Below, piece by piece: positions 1-9,835 of a stretch of DNA of 64,000 nucleotides (within the stretch, counting starts at the first letter, position 1; every line of letters starts with the position of its first letter). The stretch is from Protea cynaroides (lineage: Eukaryota > Streptophyta > Magnoliopsida > Proteales > Proteaceae), in the NCBI GenBank assembly GCA_028583415.1, contig CM053266.1, forward strand, positions 34,963,758-35,027,757, written 5' to 3'. The position numbers were made by a program, and so were the translations under genes. Under the pieces are notes generated by a model. That model made no database searches, had not been told where the DNA came from, and saw only the letters and a list, made by a program, of their open reading frames with translations.

Positions 1-371
1 AGTAATCTGATCACACTCTTCTTATCAAGAAGAATGGCGAGTAAACTACTGTTTTTATTGTGTATGTAGATAATATCGTGGTTATAGGGAGTGAAAATGC
101 TGAATCTCTTACTTGAGACTTTTTTGGGCATTGAGTTTGAAATTAAAAACCTTGGTCCGTTACGTCCTAGGGATTGAGGTTGCTCCTTCCACTCAAGGTA
201 TCTTCCTCTCTCAATGGAAGTATACCCTTGATTTATTGTCTAACAATGGGATGCTCGGGTGCAAGCCTGCTGACACTCCTCTTAAAGCCAATTCGCGTTT
301 GTTACAAAAAGATGGGGAACTGGTTGATAAAGGTGGATATCAGAGGTTAATTGGTTGTCTAATTTATCTTT
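1..371 (+). pseudogene. Copia X: reverse transcriptase C-terminal part (decayed)
   Basis: This is the middle to C-terminal part of a Ty1/copia reverse transcriptase, entering from beyond the left edge. The frame gives VYVDNIVVIGS around 57-93, where intact copia RT has the catalytic YVDD, so the second aspartate is lost. It continues with the connection-region motifs LGIEVA, STQGIFLSQWKYTLDLL and the ending RLIGCLIYL. The frame is broken by stop codons near 46 and 113 and by a frameshift. Copia RT normally continues directly into HTRPDIAF, which here appears only at 949 because foreign DNA intervenes. It is a dead copy. Confidence 0.85.
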
Positions 372-637
372 TGAATTTAGGGACAGGGAAAAAAAGGGAA
401 TTTCCTTTTTTCTGACAAAGTAAATAGAGAAATATTCAAAATGGCCGAGCTGGATGTGTGACTCACACCCGTGGGCAGAGTTTGCCATTTCTTAGTGCGG
501 TAGGTATAATTGGAATTGGCAGTTAAAAAGGTACTTCGGATAAAGGATAAAGAATGAAACTTATTTAAATGTTCCCCTTATTCTATATTTACTGGAAAAA
601 GGCGCTCAACCTACAGGAACTGTTCATGAATCCTAGC

Positions 638-863
638 TTAAGTCTTTTCCAAGTGTCCCAAGAGATCATACTCTTTCCCTGTTTCAATCACAACCGTCCT
701 TTCCGAGTCATTTGGTTGTTGTGACTGCTGCTGTTGCCGTTGCATTTCGCCCGTAGGTGGTCTAGCATAAATCCTTCTAGATCGTAAGGCCGCATTTACT
801 TGCTCCCTCTTAGGATCGTGCTTCTGATAATGTTTTGGAGGTGGCCTTTGTTGATCTGGGGCT
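638..863 (-). pseudogene. Gypsy-like gag/pro linker fragment within mosaic insertion
   Basis: The minus strand has a stop-free frame of about 75 codons that is rich in Gln and Arg. It contains VNAALRSRRIYARPP and, near the end, KEYDLLGHLEKT followed by a stop. The YDLLxxLEKTPA pattern resembles the region between gag and protease in Tat/Ogre-like Ty3/gypsy elements. The frame ends at the expected place for the next residue (Pro), so this is a fragment. Assignment is by motif resemblance only. Confidence 0.45.
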
Positions 864-883
864 GATTGAAACTTGAACAGCTC

Positions 884-947
884 GGGCTAGTGACTGGAGT
901 GAAGTCGTAACAAGGTAGCTGTACTGGAAGGTGCGGTTGGATCACCT
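884..947 (+). pseudogene. rrn16: Plastid 16S rRNA 3'-end fragment (NUPT-like)
   Basis: About 64 bp carry the hallmark 3' end of 16S rRNA: GTCGTAACAAGG, then a stretch ending GGATCACCT. The exact form, including ACTGGAAGGTGCGG, is that of plastid rather than plant mitochondrial small-subunit rRNA. From memory of the plastid gene I see two differences, both C to T, as expected for deamination of methylated cytosines in nuclear DNA. The match stops abruptly on both sides, so it is a non-functional fragment. Confidence 0.8.
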
Positions 948-948
948 T

Positions 949-1017
949 CATACCAGACCAGATATTGCCTTTACAGTCAGCATGGTTTGTCAATATGTGC
1001 ATGAACCCTTCTCAATC
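949..1017 (+). pseudogene. Copia X: isolated RT/RNase H connection fragment
   Basis: These 69 bp encode HTRPDIAFTVSMVCQYVHEP, the segment between reverse transcriptase and RNase H of copia. Foreign DNA lies on both sides. The previous copia residues end at about 371 and the next ones (HFNAVYQILHYL) start at 1759. Confidence 0.85.
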
Positions 1018-1758
1018 AAATCAAAGGCTGACTTCGTCTGTGATTCCCCAGTCTCCCGCACTGCTCAAGTAAGTGTGCGACTCTGTACCTCCTTCCCTTC
1101 TGTCCGCTTTTTGTTTACTCGGTTCTCAAAGCTGAGGAAGAAATGTGGGCAGTAAGTACTTCATGGAATGTCACACTTTTGAAAGAGAGTCAAGTGAGAA
1201 AACAGAGGGTGATCATAGATCAGCTCTGGCTTTCTTCTCATGCTTGGAGAGGACAGCAAGTGAGGCGAGCGGAGTGAGGGACTCTAAAAGAGACCCACAC
1301 ACATTGCATCGATCTGGCCGACTTAGCCTTGCCCCGATGATAGCGGAAATTCTCATTCACAAAAGTTTGACCCTGCAACTCCCTTACGTAGGTCCTTTTT
1401 AGTTAGCCTGAAGAAATGTTGTCATTTTGATTTTGGGGATGTAAATGTTGCAGTTCATGGAGGGAGGCTGCAATTAGGGGCTTTGAGCAACGAGCACCGC
1501 TATCGTAGCCGGGGGTGTAGAGCAGCCCAAGAATGGCTGCCTCACATCCAACCAAAATCTTTAATTCAATACTTCTCATCTTTAGTGAGAGATCTTTATT
1601 TACTATGACACAGAACAACTTCCTTTTGCTTTGCTCATGAGTTAGCAGTCAAGCGGAAAAGGACTTGCTGGCTTCTTTTCTTTCCCTACCTAAAGGCAGC
1701 CTTGCTCGTAGACAAATGAAGGGTGAAGGAAAAATAAGAAGCAAGTTTTAAGGGTAGT
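1018..1758. other. Foreign mosaic insertion 2 inside copia X
   Basis: About 740 bp interrupt copia between VHEP and HFNAVYQIL. Base composition is more balanced than the surrounding DNA and no copia, gypsy or hAT motif is present. Texture resembles plant mitochondrial intergenic DNA, but I cannot identify a gene in it. No TSD or terminal repeats are evident. It lies only 69 bp from insertion 1, so both may stem from one repair event. Confidence 0.5.
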
Positions 1759-2316
1759 CATTTCAATGCTGTATATCAGATCCTGCATTATTTAAAATCT
1801 GCTCCTGGTCACGGTATCCTTTTGTCTCCCCATGAGCATATGCGCATTGAAGCCTACACTGATGTTGATTGGGCTGGTTTGTCTGATAATAGACGCTCTA
1901 CTTTTGGATATTGTACTCTGGTGGGGGGAAATCTGGTTACCTAGCGAAGCAAGAAACAAGTTGTGGTTGCTCGTTCCAACGAAAAAGCTGAATTTAGGGC
2001 TATGGCTTATGGCATTTGTGAGCTTCTTTGGCTCAAAGGTTTCCTTCATGATTATGTGTTCCTATTTAGCTTCCTCTGCAGATCTTTTGTGACAGCAAAT
2101 CCGCCATTAACATTGCCCATAACCTGGTTTAACATGACAGAACAAAGCATGTTGAGATAGATCGTCACTTCATCAAGGAAAAATTAGAACAAGGTCTCAT
2201 TTGCATTCCATTCATCACATTGGAAGACCAGTGGGCTGATGTTTTTACCAAGGGCCTTCTGCCAAGGTGTTTCATCCTATTATGTCCAAGTTGGGAATGA
2301 TAAATATTTATGCCCC
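1759..2316 (+). pseudogene. Copia X: RNase H domain (decayed)
   Basis: This is the copia RNase H region. It shows YTDVDWAG near 1856, then GYCTL and GGNLVT, an AEFRAMAYGICELLWL-type stretch with a frame change near 1944, the CDNKSAINIAHN equivalent near 2088-2120, and DRHFIKEKLEQG near 2160. It ends with SKLGMINIYAPT just before the polypurine tract. Stop codons near 1942 and a frameshift near 2060 make it non-functional. Confidence 0.8.
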
Positions 2317-2330
2317 AACTTGATGGGGAG
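2317..2330 (+). other. Copia X polypurine tract
   Basis: AACTTGATGGGGAG directly precedes the LTR, in the same position as AACTTGAGGGGGAG in the related elements A and B of this window. Confidence 0.75.
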
Positions 2331-2524
2331 TATTATAATGTCTAGGTTCGATGTATGTGGGAATATAAGTGCTGATTCATTCCTCACCTATTTTCCTTTC
2401 GTATTCTTTCCTTTCATATAAATCATTTTACAATATAAATGAAACATTACCTCTGTCATTCTAGACAAGTCAAACCATTATTCCAACACTCTCCATTCTT
2501 CTTATTTTTTCTCTAGAATTTACA
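2331..2524 (+). repeat. Copia X LTR (single LTR shared by two internal regions)
   Basis: This 194-bp LTR starts TATTATAATG (the canonical TG is mutated to TA) and ends TTTACA. A polypurine tract lies immediately upstream and a primer binding site immediately downstream. It is therefore both the 3' LTR of the copy on the left and the 5' LTR of the copy on the right. Confidence 0.75.
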
Positions 2525-2536
2525 TGGTATCAGAGC
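2525..2536 (+). other. Copia X primer binding site
   Basis: TGGTATCAGAGC is the standard plant copia site, complementary to the 3' end of initiator methionine tRNA. It directly follows the LTR end. Confidence 0.9.
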
Positions 2537-3158
2537 AAGATCTCTAAGCACTATTACACAACATTAGATCGTGTTCGATACTTCTTCCAAGTGCTCCCTC
2601 AATTTTGATTGTTACTTTTCCTAACTTAAGGTTGCATCTACAAGCAAGAGGGGGTGAGATTACCCCCTGTTTTCAATTGGACAATATGAAGAACGATTAA
2701 TGGAAGTGGCTGGATCGATGCACGTACTTCCTATTGACAGTTCTTTTTGGTGGTAATGTGGAGAATCAATTGCTGGATTTTCTGGTTTTCTGGTCCTATA
2801 TGTGAAGGATCGATTGCTTACTTTTTTTGGTAGGATTGATTGCTGAACCATGTTCTGATTTGTGATTGCTAATTGAATCGAGTGGGTGACTCGATTTTTA
2901 GAATCGATTTTCTGGTTCAATTTTTAAGGCAATTTTTCTGGCTCGATTATTGCAATCGATTTTTCCTGATTTAGCTTCTCAGTTGGTGAAACCAATAATT
3001 GAAAAAAAAAAAAACCAATTTTTTTGGAGTTTCTTTTGCTTTTTAGTTGGCTGAACCAATTGTTGAAATCAATTTTTATGGTTTGTCTTCTCGATTGTTA
3101 GATCGATTATTGCTGGTACGTGCTATCACCTGGTTCTTTTCTCTTCTTTTGAAGGTCA
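2537..3158 (+). other. Copia X untranslated leader
   Basis: This stretch between the primer site and the gag start holds no gene. It is T-rich, with imperfect recurrences of motifs such as ATCGATT and CTGGTT and an A-run near 3002. Confidence 0.55.
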
Positions 3159-3538
3159 ATGGCTGAATCCAAGACTACTGTGATTGAAGTTGTGTCTTCC
3201 TCCTCCCACTAGATTATAGAGAAGAAATTGGATGGCATTAATAATTTCCAACAATGGAGAAAAATTGTTAAGTTTGATTTAATAGGATGGGATCAACAGA
3301 GTCATTTAACACAAACCAAGTCTAGCACCAACTCTACATCGGGCACTGTTGATGCTCGGATTTTGGGGCAATTATTGAATTTTATGGGCAATCATATTAT
3401 GGACCTTGTTACTCACATTGACACTATAAAGGAATAATGGGGGTTTTTGAATGTTTTATATTCTAGTCACAATAATCTGTTTTGTATTTATGAAGTGTCA
3501 CAAAAATTTTACTAGGTCACCCTCTCACTCAGTATTTT

Positions 3539-3592
3539 GCTGATTTTAAACGGATGTATAAAGTTGCTGATTTTAAACGGATGTATAAAGAG
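3539..3592 (+). repeat. 27-bp tandem duplication in copia X gag
   Basis: The unit beginning GCTGATTTTAAACGGATG occurs twice in tandem (3539 and 3566), duplicating the residues ADFKRMYK in frame. Confidence 0.9.
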
Positions 3593-3772
3593 CTGAATTC
3601 TTTACTTCCTATCAGTGCGAGAGCACTTGGCCGTTATGGTTTTTTGGGAGGACTTGGATCCGAATATGAGTTTGTTCAGTCTCAGAATCTTGGTAGTACC
3701 ATAGTGACTTCTCTGACTGTCTGACAGATACATCTTCTCGTTTGCTACGAGTTTCTAGAGACAGTACTTGTG

Positions 3773-3777
3773 ACATC
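3773..3777. repeat. Copia A target-site duplication (left)
   Basis: ACATC precedes the left LTR. The same five bases follow the right LTR at 8951-8955. Confidence 0.9.
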
Positions 3778-3977
3778 TGTTGAATGATGAAATGACTTGT
3801 CTGTAATAGACAGAGGTCCTCTTATTTATAATGTGAGAATGAATACAAAGAAAGAAAGAGGTAGTACAGGTAGTACAATACAGGTAGTACAATGAGGGTA
3901 GTACAGGTAGTACAATTGTACAATACAGGTAGTACAATGAATCTAGACAAAAAAAGAAATACGTAATATTCTCAACA
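3778..3977 (-). repeat. Copia A 3' LTR
   Basis: 200 bp, TGTTGAAT...CTCAACA as written on the plus strand. It contains repeated GTACTACCTGTA-type motifs and a TATA-like box. It differs from the other LTR at four sites. Confidence 0.95.
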
Positions 3978-3991
3978 CTCCCCCTCAAGTT
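3978..3991 (-). other. Copia A polypurine tract
   Basis: On the minus strand it reads AACTTGAGGGGGAG, directly before the 3' LTR. Confidence 0.85.
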
Positions 3992-5874
3992 GGTGCATAT
4001 ATATCATGCATGCCCAACTTGGACAATATCATATGGAAGGATTTCCCTGGCAGACCTTTGATGAAAATGTCTGCTAGTTGGTCCTCTGATCTGACAAACG
4101 GAATCTCGATTTGTCCACTGTCTAGTTTCTCTTTGATGAAGTGACGGTCTACCTCAACATGTTTTGTTCTATCATGCTGAACCGAATTATTAGCAATGCT
4201 AATGGCTGCTTGATTATCACAGAATAATTTCATGGACTGGTTACACATAGCCTTCAAATCTTTGAGTAGTTGTTGTAACCATAGTAGTTCGCATATTCCA
4301 TACGCCATTGCTCTGTATTCTGCTTCTGCACTGGATCGGGCAACCACATTTTGCTTCTTGCTGCGCCAGGTTACCAGATTGCCACCCAAGAATGTGCAAT
4401 AACCAGATATAGACTTACGATCAGGACTTCCTGCCCAATCTGCATCAGTATAAGCCTCCACCTGGATTTGTTTATTTGGTGAATCTGAAATGGCATATGC
4501 TTCCATTTTCAGAGGGTCATTAGGAGATAACAGGATTCTTCTTCCAGGGGTTGACTTTAGGTAGTGCAGTATCCGATAGACAGCCTCCATATGTGTAGAG
4601 TATGGGTCGTGCATAAACTGGTTTACCAAACTAACTGCAAATGCAATATCTGGCCGTGTGTGGGAAAGATATATGAGTCTGCCAACAAGTCTATGATATC
4701 TTCCTTTGTCTTCTGGTGTGCCTTCTTTTGCCTTTAGCTTGGTATTGGGATCGAGAGGAGTATCACAAGGTCGAGCCCCAAGTAACCCTGTTTCTGAGAG
4801 AAGATCAAGAACATGCTTTCTTTGAGACAGATAGATGCCTTTTGCAGATCTGGCAACTTCAATCCCAAGAAAGTACTTAAGTTTTCCAAGGTCTTTGATC
4901 CCAAACTCCTTCCCTTGAAATGCGTTTAGTTTCGTGATTTCATCATTGTTATTGCCAGCAATGATGATATCATCTACATATACAATTAAGGCAGTAAAAG
5001 TGTTAGGGGAATGTTTTATAAATAAAGTATAGTCAGCATTGCTTTGAATATAGCCAAATGCTGCCATAGCTTTATTAAATCTTCCAAACCATACTCTATG
5101 GGATTGTTTTAGACCATAAAGAGATCGCTTCAACTTGCAGACTTTTCCTTGGCTTTTATCATCTGTGAAACCCGGTGGGCAGTCCATATAGACATCTTCA
5201 GTAAGTTCTCCATAAAGGAATGCATTTTTTACATCTAACTGTTGCAAGTCCTAGTTGTGATGTACAGCACAGGACAGTAAAACCCTGATGGTAGTCATTT
5301 TGGCCACTGGAGCAAAGGTTTCTTGGTAGTCAATCCCATATGTTTGAGTAAATCCTCGTGCAACCAATCTAGCCTTGTACCGATCAATAATCCCATTTGG
5401 TTTATGTTTCACTGTAAAGATCCACTTGCATCCTACTGACCTTGATCCTGCAGGAAGTGGAACAAGATCCCATGTACCATTTTTCTTCAAAGCCCTCATT
5501 TCTTCCACCATTGCAGCTTTCCACCTTTCATCCATAATTACATCCTGCCATTTTTGAGGAACAGACACAGAAGAGAGCGAAGATACAAAAACACGGAAAG
5601 AAGGGGAAAGGGAGTCATAGGAAACATAATTGGAAATAGGATGAAGGGTGCAGGCCCTAGTTCCTTTTCGAAGTACAATTGGAAGATCAAGATCAGAAGG
5701 AGTAAGTTCCTTACCAGAAGAAGGCTCAGTAGACTCAGTTTCTGGATCCAGGGCTAGCGAAGGGACATGTGCAGGAGTGGTAGTGGCCTTTCCTTGCTTG
5801 TCTTTGGCACGGCTATAAACTTGCAGAGGTGGCTTGGTGGTTGGATGCTTAGATGGTGCAGTTGTATCGAGCAC
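3985..5874 (-). pseudogene. Copia A reverse transcriptase and RNase H
   Basis: Two long frames in the same phase (5874-5251 and 5247-3985) are separated by one in-frame TAG at 5248-5250. The first holds the RT start: WKAAMVEEMRALKKNGTWDL, GCKWIFTVKHKPNG and ARLVARGFTQTYGIDYQETF. The second has QQLDVKNAFLYGEL, LYGLKQSHRVWF and the catalytic YVDDIIIAGN. RNase H follows with YTDADWAG, RSSAEAEYRAMAYG and LFCDNQAAISIA. Lengths match complete copia domains. One codon repair away from open, this is the least damaged RT here. Confidence 0.9.
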
Positions 5875-6057
5875 TTATTCTTGGACTATTTCTGGTACAT
5901 CAGGTATATCCGGTATAAGTACATTAGGGATATCAGATGCATCTTCAACTGTCTGTGTCTCCCCCTGAAGAGGAGCCTGATAATAGAAGAGATGCTCATG
6001 AAAAATGACATCTCTACTAACAAGGACCTGACGAGAGGGAGGATGATAACACTTGTA
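5875..6057 (-). pseudogene. Copia A integrase C-terminal linker
   Basis: In-frame continuation between the integrase core and RT, bounded by single stop codons at 6058-6060 (probably CGA to TGA) and near 5875. It encodes an acidic, proline-rich linker (DIPNVLIPDIPDVPEIVQE), as usual between copia IN and RT. Confidence 0.7.
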
Positions 6058-6831
6058 TCATTTCTGTGTTGTAGAATACCCTAAAACTATGCACTTTAAT
6101 CCACGTGGATCAAGCTTGCCAGGGGAACGATGGTTACGAGCATAACAAAGACAATCAAAGACTCTAGGAGGAAGAACAAAATCAGAATTTTCACGTAAGA
6201 TGTCCAAGGGAGCCTTGTTGTCTAAAAATCGAGAAGGAAGGCGGTTGATCAGGGATGCTGCAGTGAGGACAGCATCACTCCAGTATTGAGCGGGAACATG
6301 TCTCTCAAATATTAGTGCTCTAGCTGTTTCGAGTAAGTGGCGGTTTTTTCTTTCAGCGACTCCATTCTGAGCAGGAGTGTCCACACAACTTGTCTGATGA
6401 ATTATCCCGTTTTCAGCCAAGTATTGCTGAAAAAATCCTTTAAGATATTCCTTACCATTGTCACTACGGAGCATCTTCAACTGAGTTAGAAACTGCGTCT
6501 TCATCATATTGTGGAAATGGCGGAAGCATGCAAAGACCTCATTTTTTTGACGCATCAGATAGACCCATGTAGTACGAGTGTGACAATCAGTAAAGGTTAC
6601 AAACCACCTATGACCAGAAATAGAGGTAGTCCGTATTGGACCCCAAACATCAGAATGGACTAAATCAATGATACAAGGACTTCTTGAAGCAGAAGGTAAA
6701 TAAGAAATACGAGCCTGTTTGGCCAAAACACAAGCCTCACATAATAACTCGTCTTTATTACATTGTTTAAATAATTTTGGAAAAAAATGAAATAGAATAG
6801 CAGAAGAGGGATGCCCAAAACGGCGGTGCCA
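6058..6831 (-). pseudogene. Copia A integrase
   Basis: The region includes the GAG-pre-integrase zinc-binding segment (a HRRFGHPS-like motif just before 6727, then CEACVLAKQAR) and the rve core. The core shows IDLVHSDVWGP, TFTDCHTRTTWVYL, the aspartate in LRSDNGKEYL, and the catalytic glutamate in QNGVAERKNRHLLE. The DDE residues are all present, unlike copies B and C, where the glutamate codon has become lysine. In-frame stops lie at 6832 and 6058. Confidence 0.88.
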
Positions 6832-7327
6832 CTACTGAAGGGTACTGATTGCGGAATGGGAGGAAGGTGTTGAACGACCATTGTCAAGCAAGTACAGGCC
6901 ACCATACACAATACCATGTCCAATTGTCTTCCCGTTCTCCAGATCCTGAATCACACAATAGGTAGGAAAAAATGTTACTTTACAATTTAGAGACTTTGTA
7001 AGACTACTAATGGAGAGTAAATTTGTGGATAAATTAGGAACATGTAGAACGGAATTCAAATCAAGGGAGGAAGAACAGTGGATGGATCCAATTCCAGATA
7101 TAGGAGAGAGATCCATCAGCGACCTTCACAGTATTATGTCCAGAAGAAGAAGAGTATAAATAAAAGGACTCAGACGAACCAGTCATGTAGTCAGTGGCTC
7201 CAGTATCTATAACCCAAGGGCTAGAGACAGAGAAAGCACAATGACCATCATGGGAAATACCTGACTGAACAAAAAAAAACCCTGGATTGGTAGATGCAGA
7301 TGGTAGTCGAAGGAGATGCCGGAGAGT
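6832..7327 (-). pseudogene. Copia A protease and pre-integrase region
   Basis: The aspartic protease motif reads WVIDTGATDYMTG near 7205-7170. After it come SGIGSIHCSSSL, VLHVPNLSTNLLSISSL and LNCKVTFFPTYCVIQDLENGKTIG, which are standard copia sequences. A frameshift separates this phase from gag between about 7200 and 7330. Confidence 0.82.
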
Positions 7328-8266
7328 CTAAAGTTCTTGTGCAGAGAGTTGTGGCAGAGGACCAGTAGGAGGACTTGCTTCAGTTTGATGTGCCTGAGGT
7401 GCGTGGGAGGACTTTGCCTTGTGCATACCTTTTTCCCAGCGTTTTGCTTCAAAATCTGCCGGTTTGCCATGAAGTTTCCAGCATGTGTCTTTGGTGTGCC
7501 AAAGCTTGCTACAATACTCACATTTGATAGCATTACGGGAGACAGGAGGACTCTTGTATGTCTGAGTATTTGTCTGGAGAGCAGACCTATCCGGAACAGA
7601 AGGGGACAACATTGTTATTCATCGTTGGTCCTCTAACTGAACCATGGAATAAGCCTGTTCGAGGGTGGGGAAAGGGTCCCTGCTGAGAATCTGTGAGCGA
7701 ATAGGATCAAGCTCCACATTTAGTCCCGCCAGAAAAGTATAAACCCTGTATTTCTCTTCCCTTTTGTGAAATAGGGTAGCATCTTCTTCACATTTAGCAT
7801 GAATAGAATCATAAAAATCAATTGTTTGCCAATAGCTCCTCAACTTAGTATAATATTGGGATACAGTCAATTCTTTTTGGATAGTTTCATGAACACTTTT
7901 TTGAATGGCATAAATTAAAGTAGCATTTCCAACTTGGGAATAGGTGTCCTTAGCAGACTTCCAAATTTGTGTAGCAGTATCCAATAACAAATAGCCCTGG
8001 GCTATAATGGGTTGCATGGAATTGAGGAGATATTGCATTACCAATGAATTTTCAGCATGCCATTTCTCCAAAACAATGTCCTTGGTCAGAGGTTTTTCCT
8101 TGGTGCCGGTGAGATATCCCGATAATCCCCGAGCTGTAATTGAGAGTTGGGTGGCCCGAGACCACATTAGGTAATTACCACCATCAAGTTTAGTGGTATT
8201 AGTGGGAATAGTGAGATTGTCCATTTTAAAACTCTCTATCCCAGAAGAGGTTACTTCAGATGCCAT
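7328..8266 (-). pseudogene. Copia A gag
   Basis: The ATG at 8266 gives MASEVTSSGIESFKMDNLTI, followed by TTKLDGGNYLMWSRATQLSI, typical of copia gag. The retrotrans_gag core contains YTKLRSYWQTIDFYD and AGLNVELDPIRSQILSRDP. One TGA at 7619-7621 (likely from CGA) precedes the CCHC zinc knuckle CEYCSKLWHTKDTCWKLHG, which is in the same phase. The frame ends at 7328. Confidence 0.88.
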
Positions 8267-8738
8267 CCTTGAGTTGTGTATTCAAGAACAAACACCCAAA
8301 AACAATATGAACAGCCTCCCTGTTTGGTTATAGCACAGTATATGGAGATCAAAGTAGAAATATCACTTGTCAGATATCCTAACTTGTCCCATGTGCAACA
8401 TAATATATGGAAATCAATTCTGGTTTGCACCCACTTTTTTGTTTATTGGGGTAAACTCAGAAACTCATAGATATCCGACCAGACTGAACCATATTATTGA
8501 TATCCAGACTGATAAAAAAATTGATTTCCAATAAAGAGAATAAAAAAATGATCAGTAATGAGGAATAAAAAGAAGGCAGTACCTATATCATTGTATGATT
8601 CCCTCTTTGGTTGCTGCCCCTAGTGGGGAGAGAAAAAAAAAAGAAAAGAAAAGAAGGAAAGTCGGTGGTCGACGGTGGTAGGTTGGCGGCGGCGGTGGTG
8701 GTGAGGCGGCGGAGGGATCTGGCGGTAGAGCTAACTTG

Positions 8739-8750
8739 GCTCTGATACCA
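8739..8750 (-). other. Copia A primer binding site
   Basis: On the minus strand TGGTATCAGAGC directly follows the 5' LTR. Confidence 0.9.
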
Positions 8751-8950
8751 TGTTGAATGATGAAATGACTTGTCTGTAATAGACAAAGGTCCTCTTATTT
8801 ATAATGTGAGAATGAATACAAAGAAAGAAAGAGGTAGTACAAGTAGTACAATACAGGTAGTACAATGAGGGTAGTACAGGTAGTACAATTGTACAATACA
8901 GGTAATACAATGAATCTAGACAAAAAATGAAATACGTAATATTCTCAACA
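8751..8950 (-). repeat. Copia A 5' LTR
   Basis: 200 bp, TGTTGAAT...CTCAACA. Four substitutions separate it from the 3' LTR (two in the GTAC repeats, one near the TATA region, one in the A-run). Confidence 0.95.
8791..8804 (-). promoter_or_regulatory. Copia A LTR TATA box (putative)
   Basis: Minus strand TTATAAATAAGAGG lies in the 5' LTR. The same block is conserved in the LTRs of copia B, where the rest of the LTR differs. Confidence 0.45.
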
Positions 8951-8955
8951 ACATC
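8951..8955. repeat. Copia A target-site duplication (right)
   Basis: ACATC, matching 3773-3777. Confidence 0.9.
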
Positions 8956-9835
8956 ATCCTTGTTAATAGTTCCGCTCTTGTCTCTACCCAAGCTGGTCGT
9001 GGTAGTATCCGTGGTCATGGTACGATTAGTGGCGCTGGCAGAGGCCAACCTCCAGGGTCTCCAGCTACTTTAGACAATTTGGTCATTGTTCGTACGTGCC
9101 GTCATTGTGGCAAGCCTGGGCATATCCAATGTTTCTGCTGGAAATTTCATGGCAAACCCCCTCAGTAGTAGTTTGCATTCCACCGTCAATTCTGATCCTG
9201 CTACCCCTCCTATACCATCTTAGGGAAAGATGGTTTAGATGACTGATGATGAGTAGATCCACTATAGCCAGTTTCAGATGTCACAGCCTTCCTCGTCTTC
9301 CACTACTATTTTTGTTCAGACATGTAATGCCACTACATGTCTTTCATCCTCTTGTCCCTGGATCATTGATTCAGGTGCTTCCAATCACATGTTTGATATC
9401 TCAGGTATATTTTCCTCTTTTTGCACCTCCACCTCCACCTCCACCTCCAGTGTCACTTTGGTTAACGGATCTTCAGTAAAGGTAAATGGCACTAGGAGTA
9501 TTCATCATACTCCATCTTTGTCATTATCTGCTGTTCTTCAATTACCAAACTTTCCTTTTCCTTTTGTCGGTCAGCAAGCTCACAACTGCTTACAATTATT
9601 CCGTAACCTTTTATCCTAATTCATGTGTTTTTCAGGATCTTCCGATGAAGAAGATTGGTAGGGGCCGTGAGAAAGGGGGGCTGTATCTAGTTTTAGTTTG
9701 TGTACTCAAACTTTCCAATAAGTATCTGAGCTGCTCTTCAGCTTCTGCATGGTCCACACAATTTGTTGCCTTCTCTGTCTTGCCACTGGAAAGTCAATAA
9801 ATCTGATTGTGTAGCTTCTCATAAAGTATGGATTT
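8956..9835 (+). pseudogene. Copia X gag 3' part and protease (after copia A)
   Basis: This continues copia X. A Gly/Arg-rich segment is followed by the zinc knuckle CRHCGKPGHIQCFCWKFHGK near 9094-9153. A frame from 9278 then reaches the protease WIIDSGASNHMFD near 9358-9400 and an LVNGSSVKVNGTRSIHHTPS stretch. Pre-integrase sequence continues to about 9835 with frameshifts. No integrase follows, so the element is truncated here. Confidence 0.8.

Larger units (their letters stand above)
372..948. other. Foreign mosaic insertion 1 inside copia X
   Basis: Copia coding sequence stops after CLIYL and resumes at 949 with the next residues, HTRPDIAF, so about 577 bp were inserted without loss of copia sequence. 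The insert is a patchwork. Its left part (372-637) is unidentified. A gypsy-like gag-pro piece lies on the minus strand, and the end is the 3' terminus of plastid 16S rRNA. No terminal repeats or target duplication are visible. The patchwork resembles filler DNA captured at a double-strand break, or a piece of a plant mitochondrial genome, which often carries plastid and retroelement fragments. Confidence 0.7.
3159..3777 (+). pseudogene. Copia X gag, 5' part (interrupted by copia A)
   Basis: The likely start is ATG 3159 (MAESKTTV). It continues through LDGINNFQQWRKIVKFDLIG, a retrotrans_gag-like N-terminus, and then SLLPISARALGRYGFLGGLGSEYEF. There is a stop near 3211 and frame breaks near 3437 and 3510. 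An in-frame 27-bp duplication lies at 3539-3592. The frame runs into copia A at 3778, and the zinc-knuckle part of the same gag reappears after 8955. Confidence 0.75.
3778..8950 (-). mobile_element. Copia A: near-complete Ty1/copia element nested in copia X gag
   Basis: This 5173-bp element has two 200-bp LTRs, a 5-bp TSD, a primer binding site, a polypurine tract, and gag-PR-IN-RT-RNase H in canonical copia order on the minus strand. The LTRs differ at 4 of 200 positions, so insertion is recent relative to the other elements here. The coding region has only scattered stop codons and one frameshift. The integrase and RT catalytic motifs are retained. It splits the gag of copia X. Confidence 0.95.

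Noticed and set aside
884..947. A functional rRNA gene
   Set aside because: Only the last 64 bases of plastid 16S rRNA are present and they carry substitutions.
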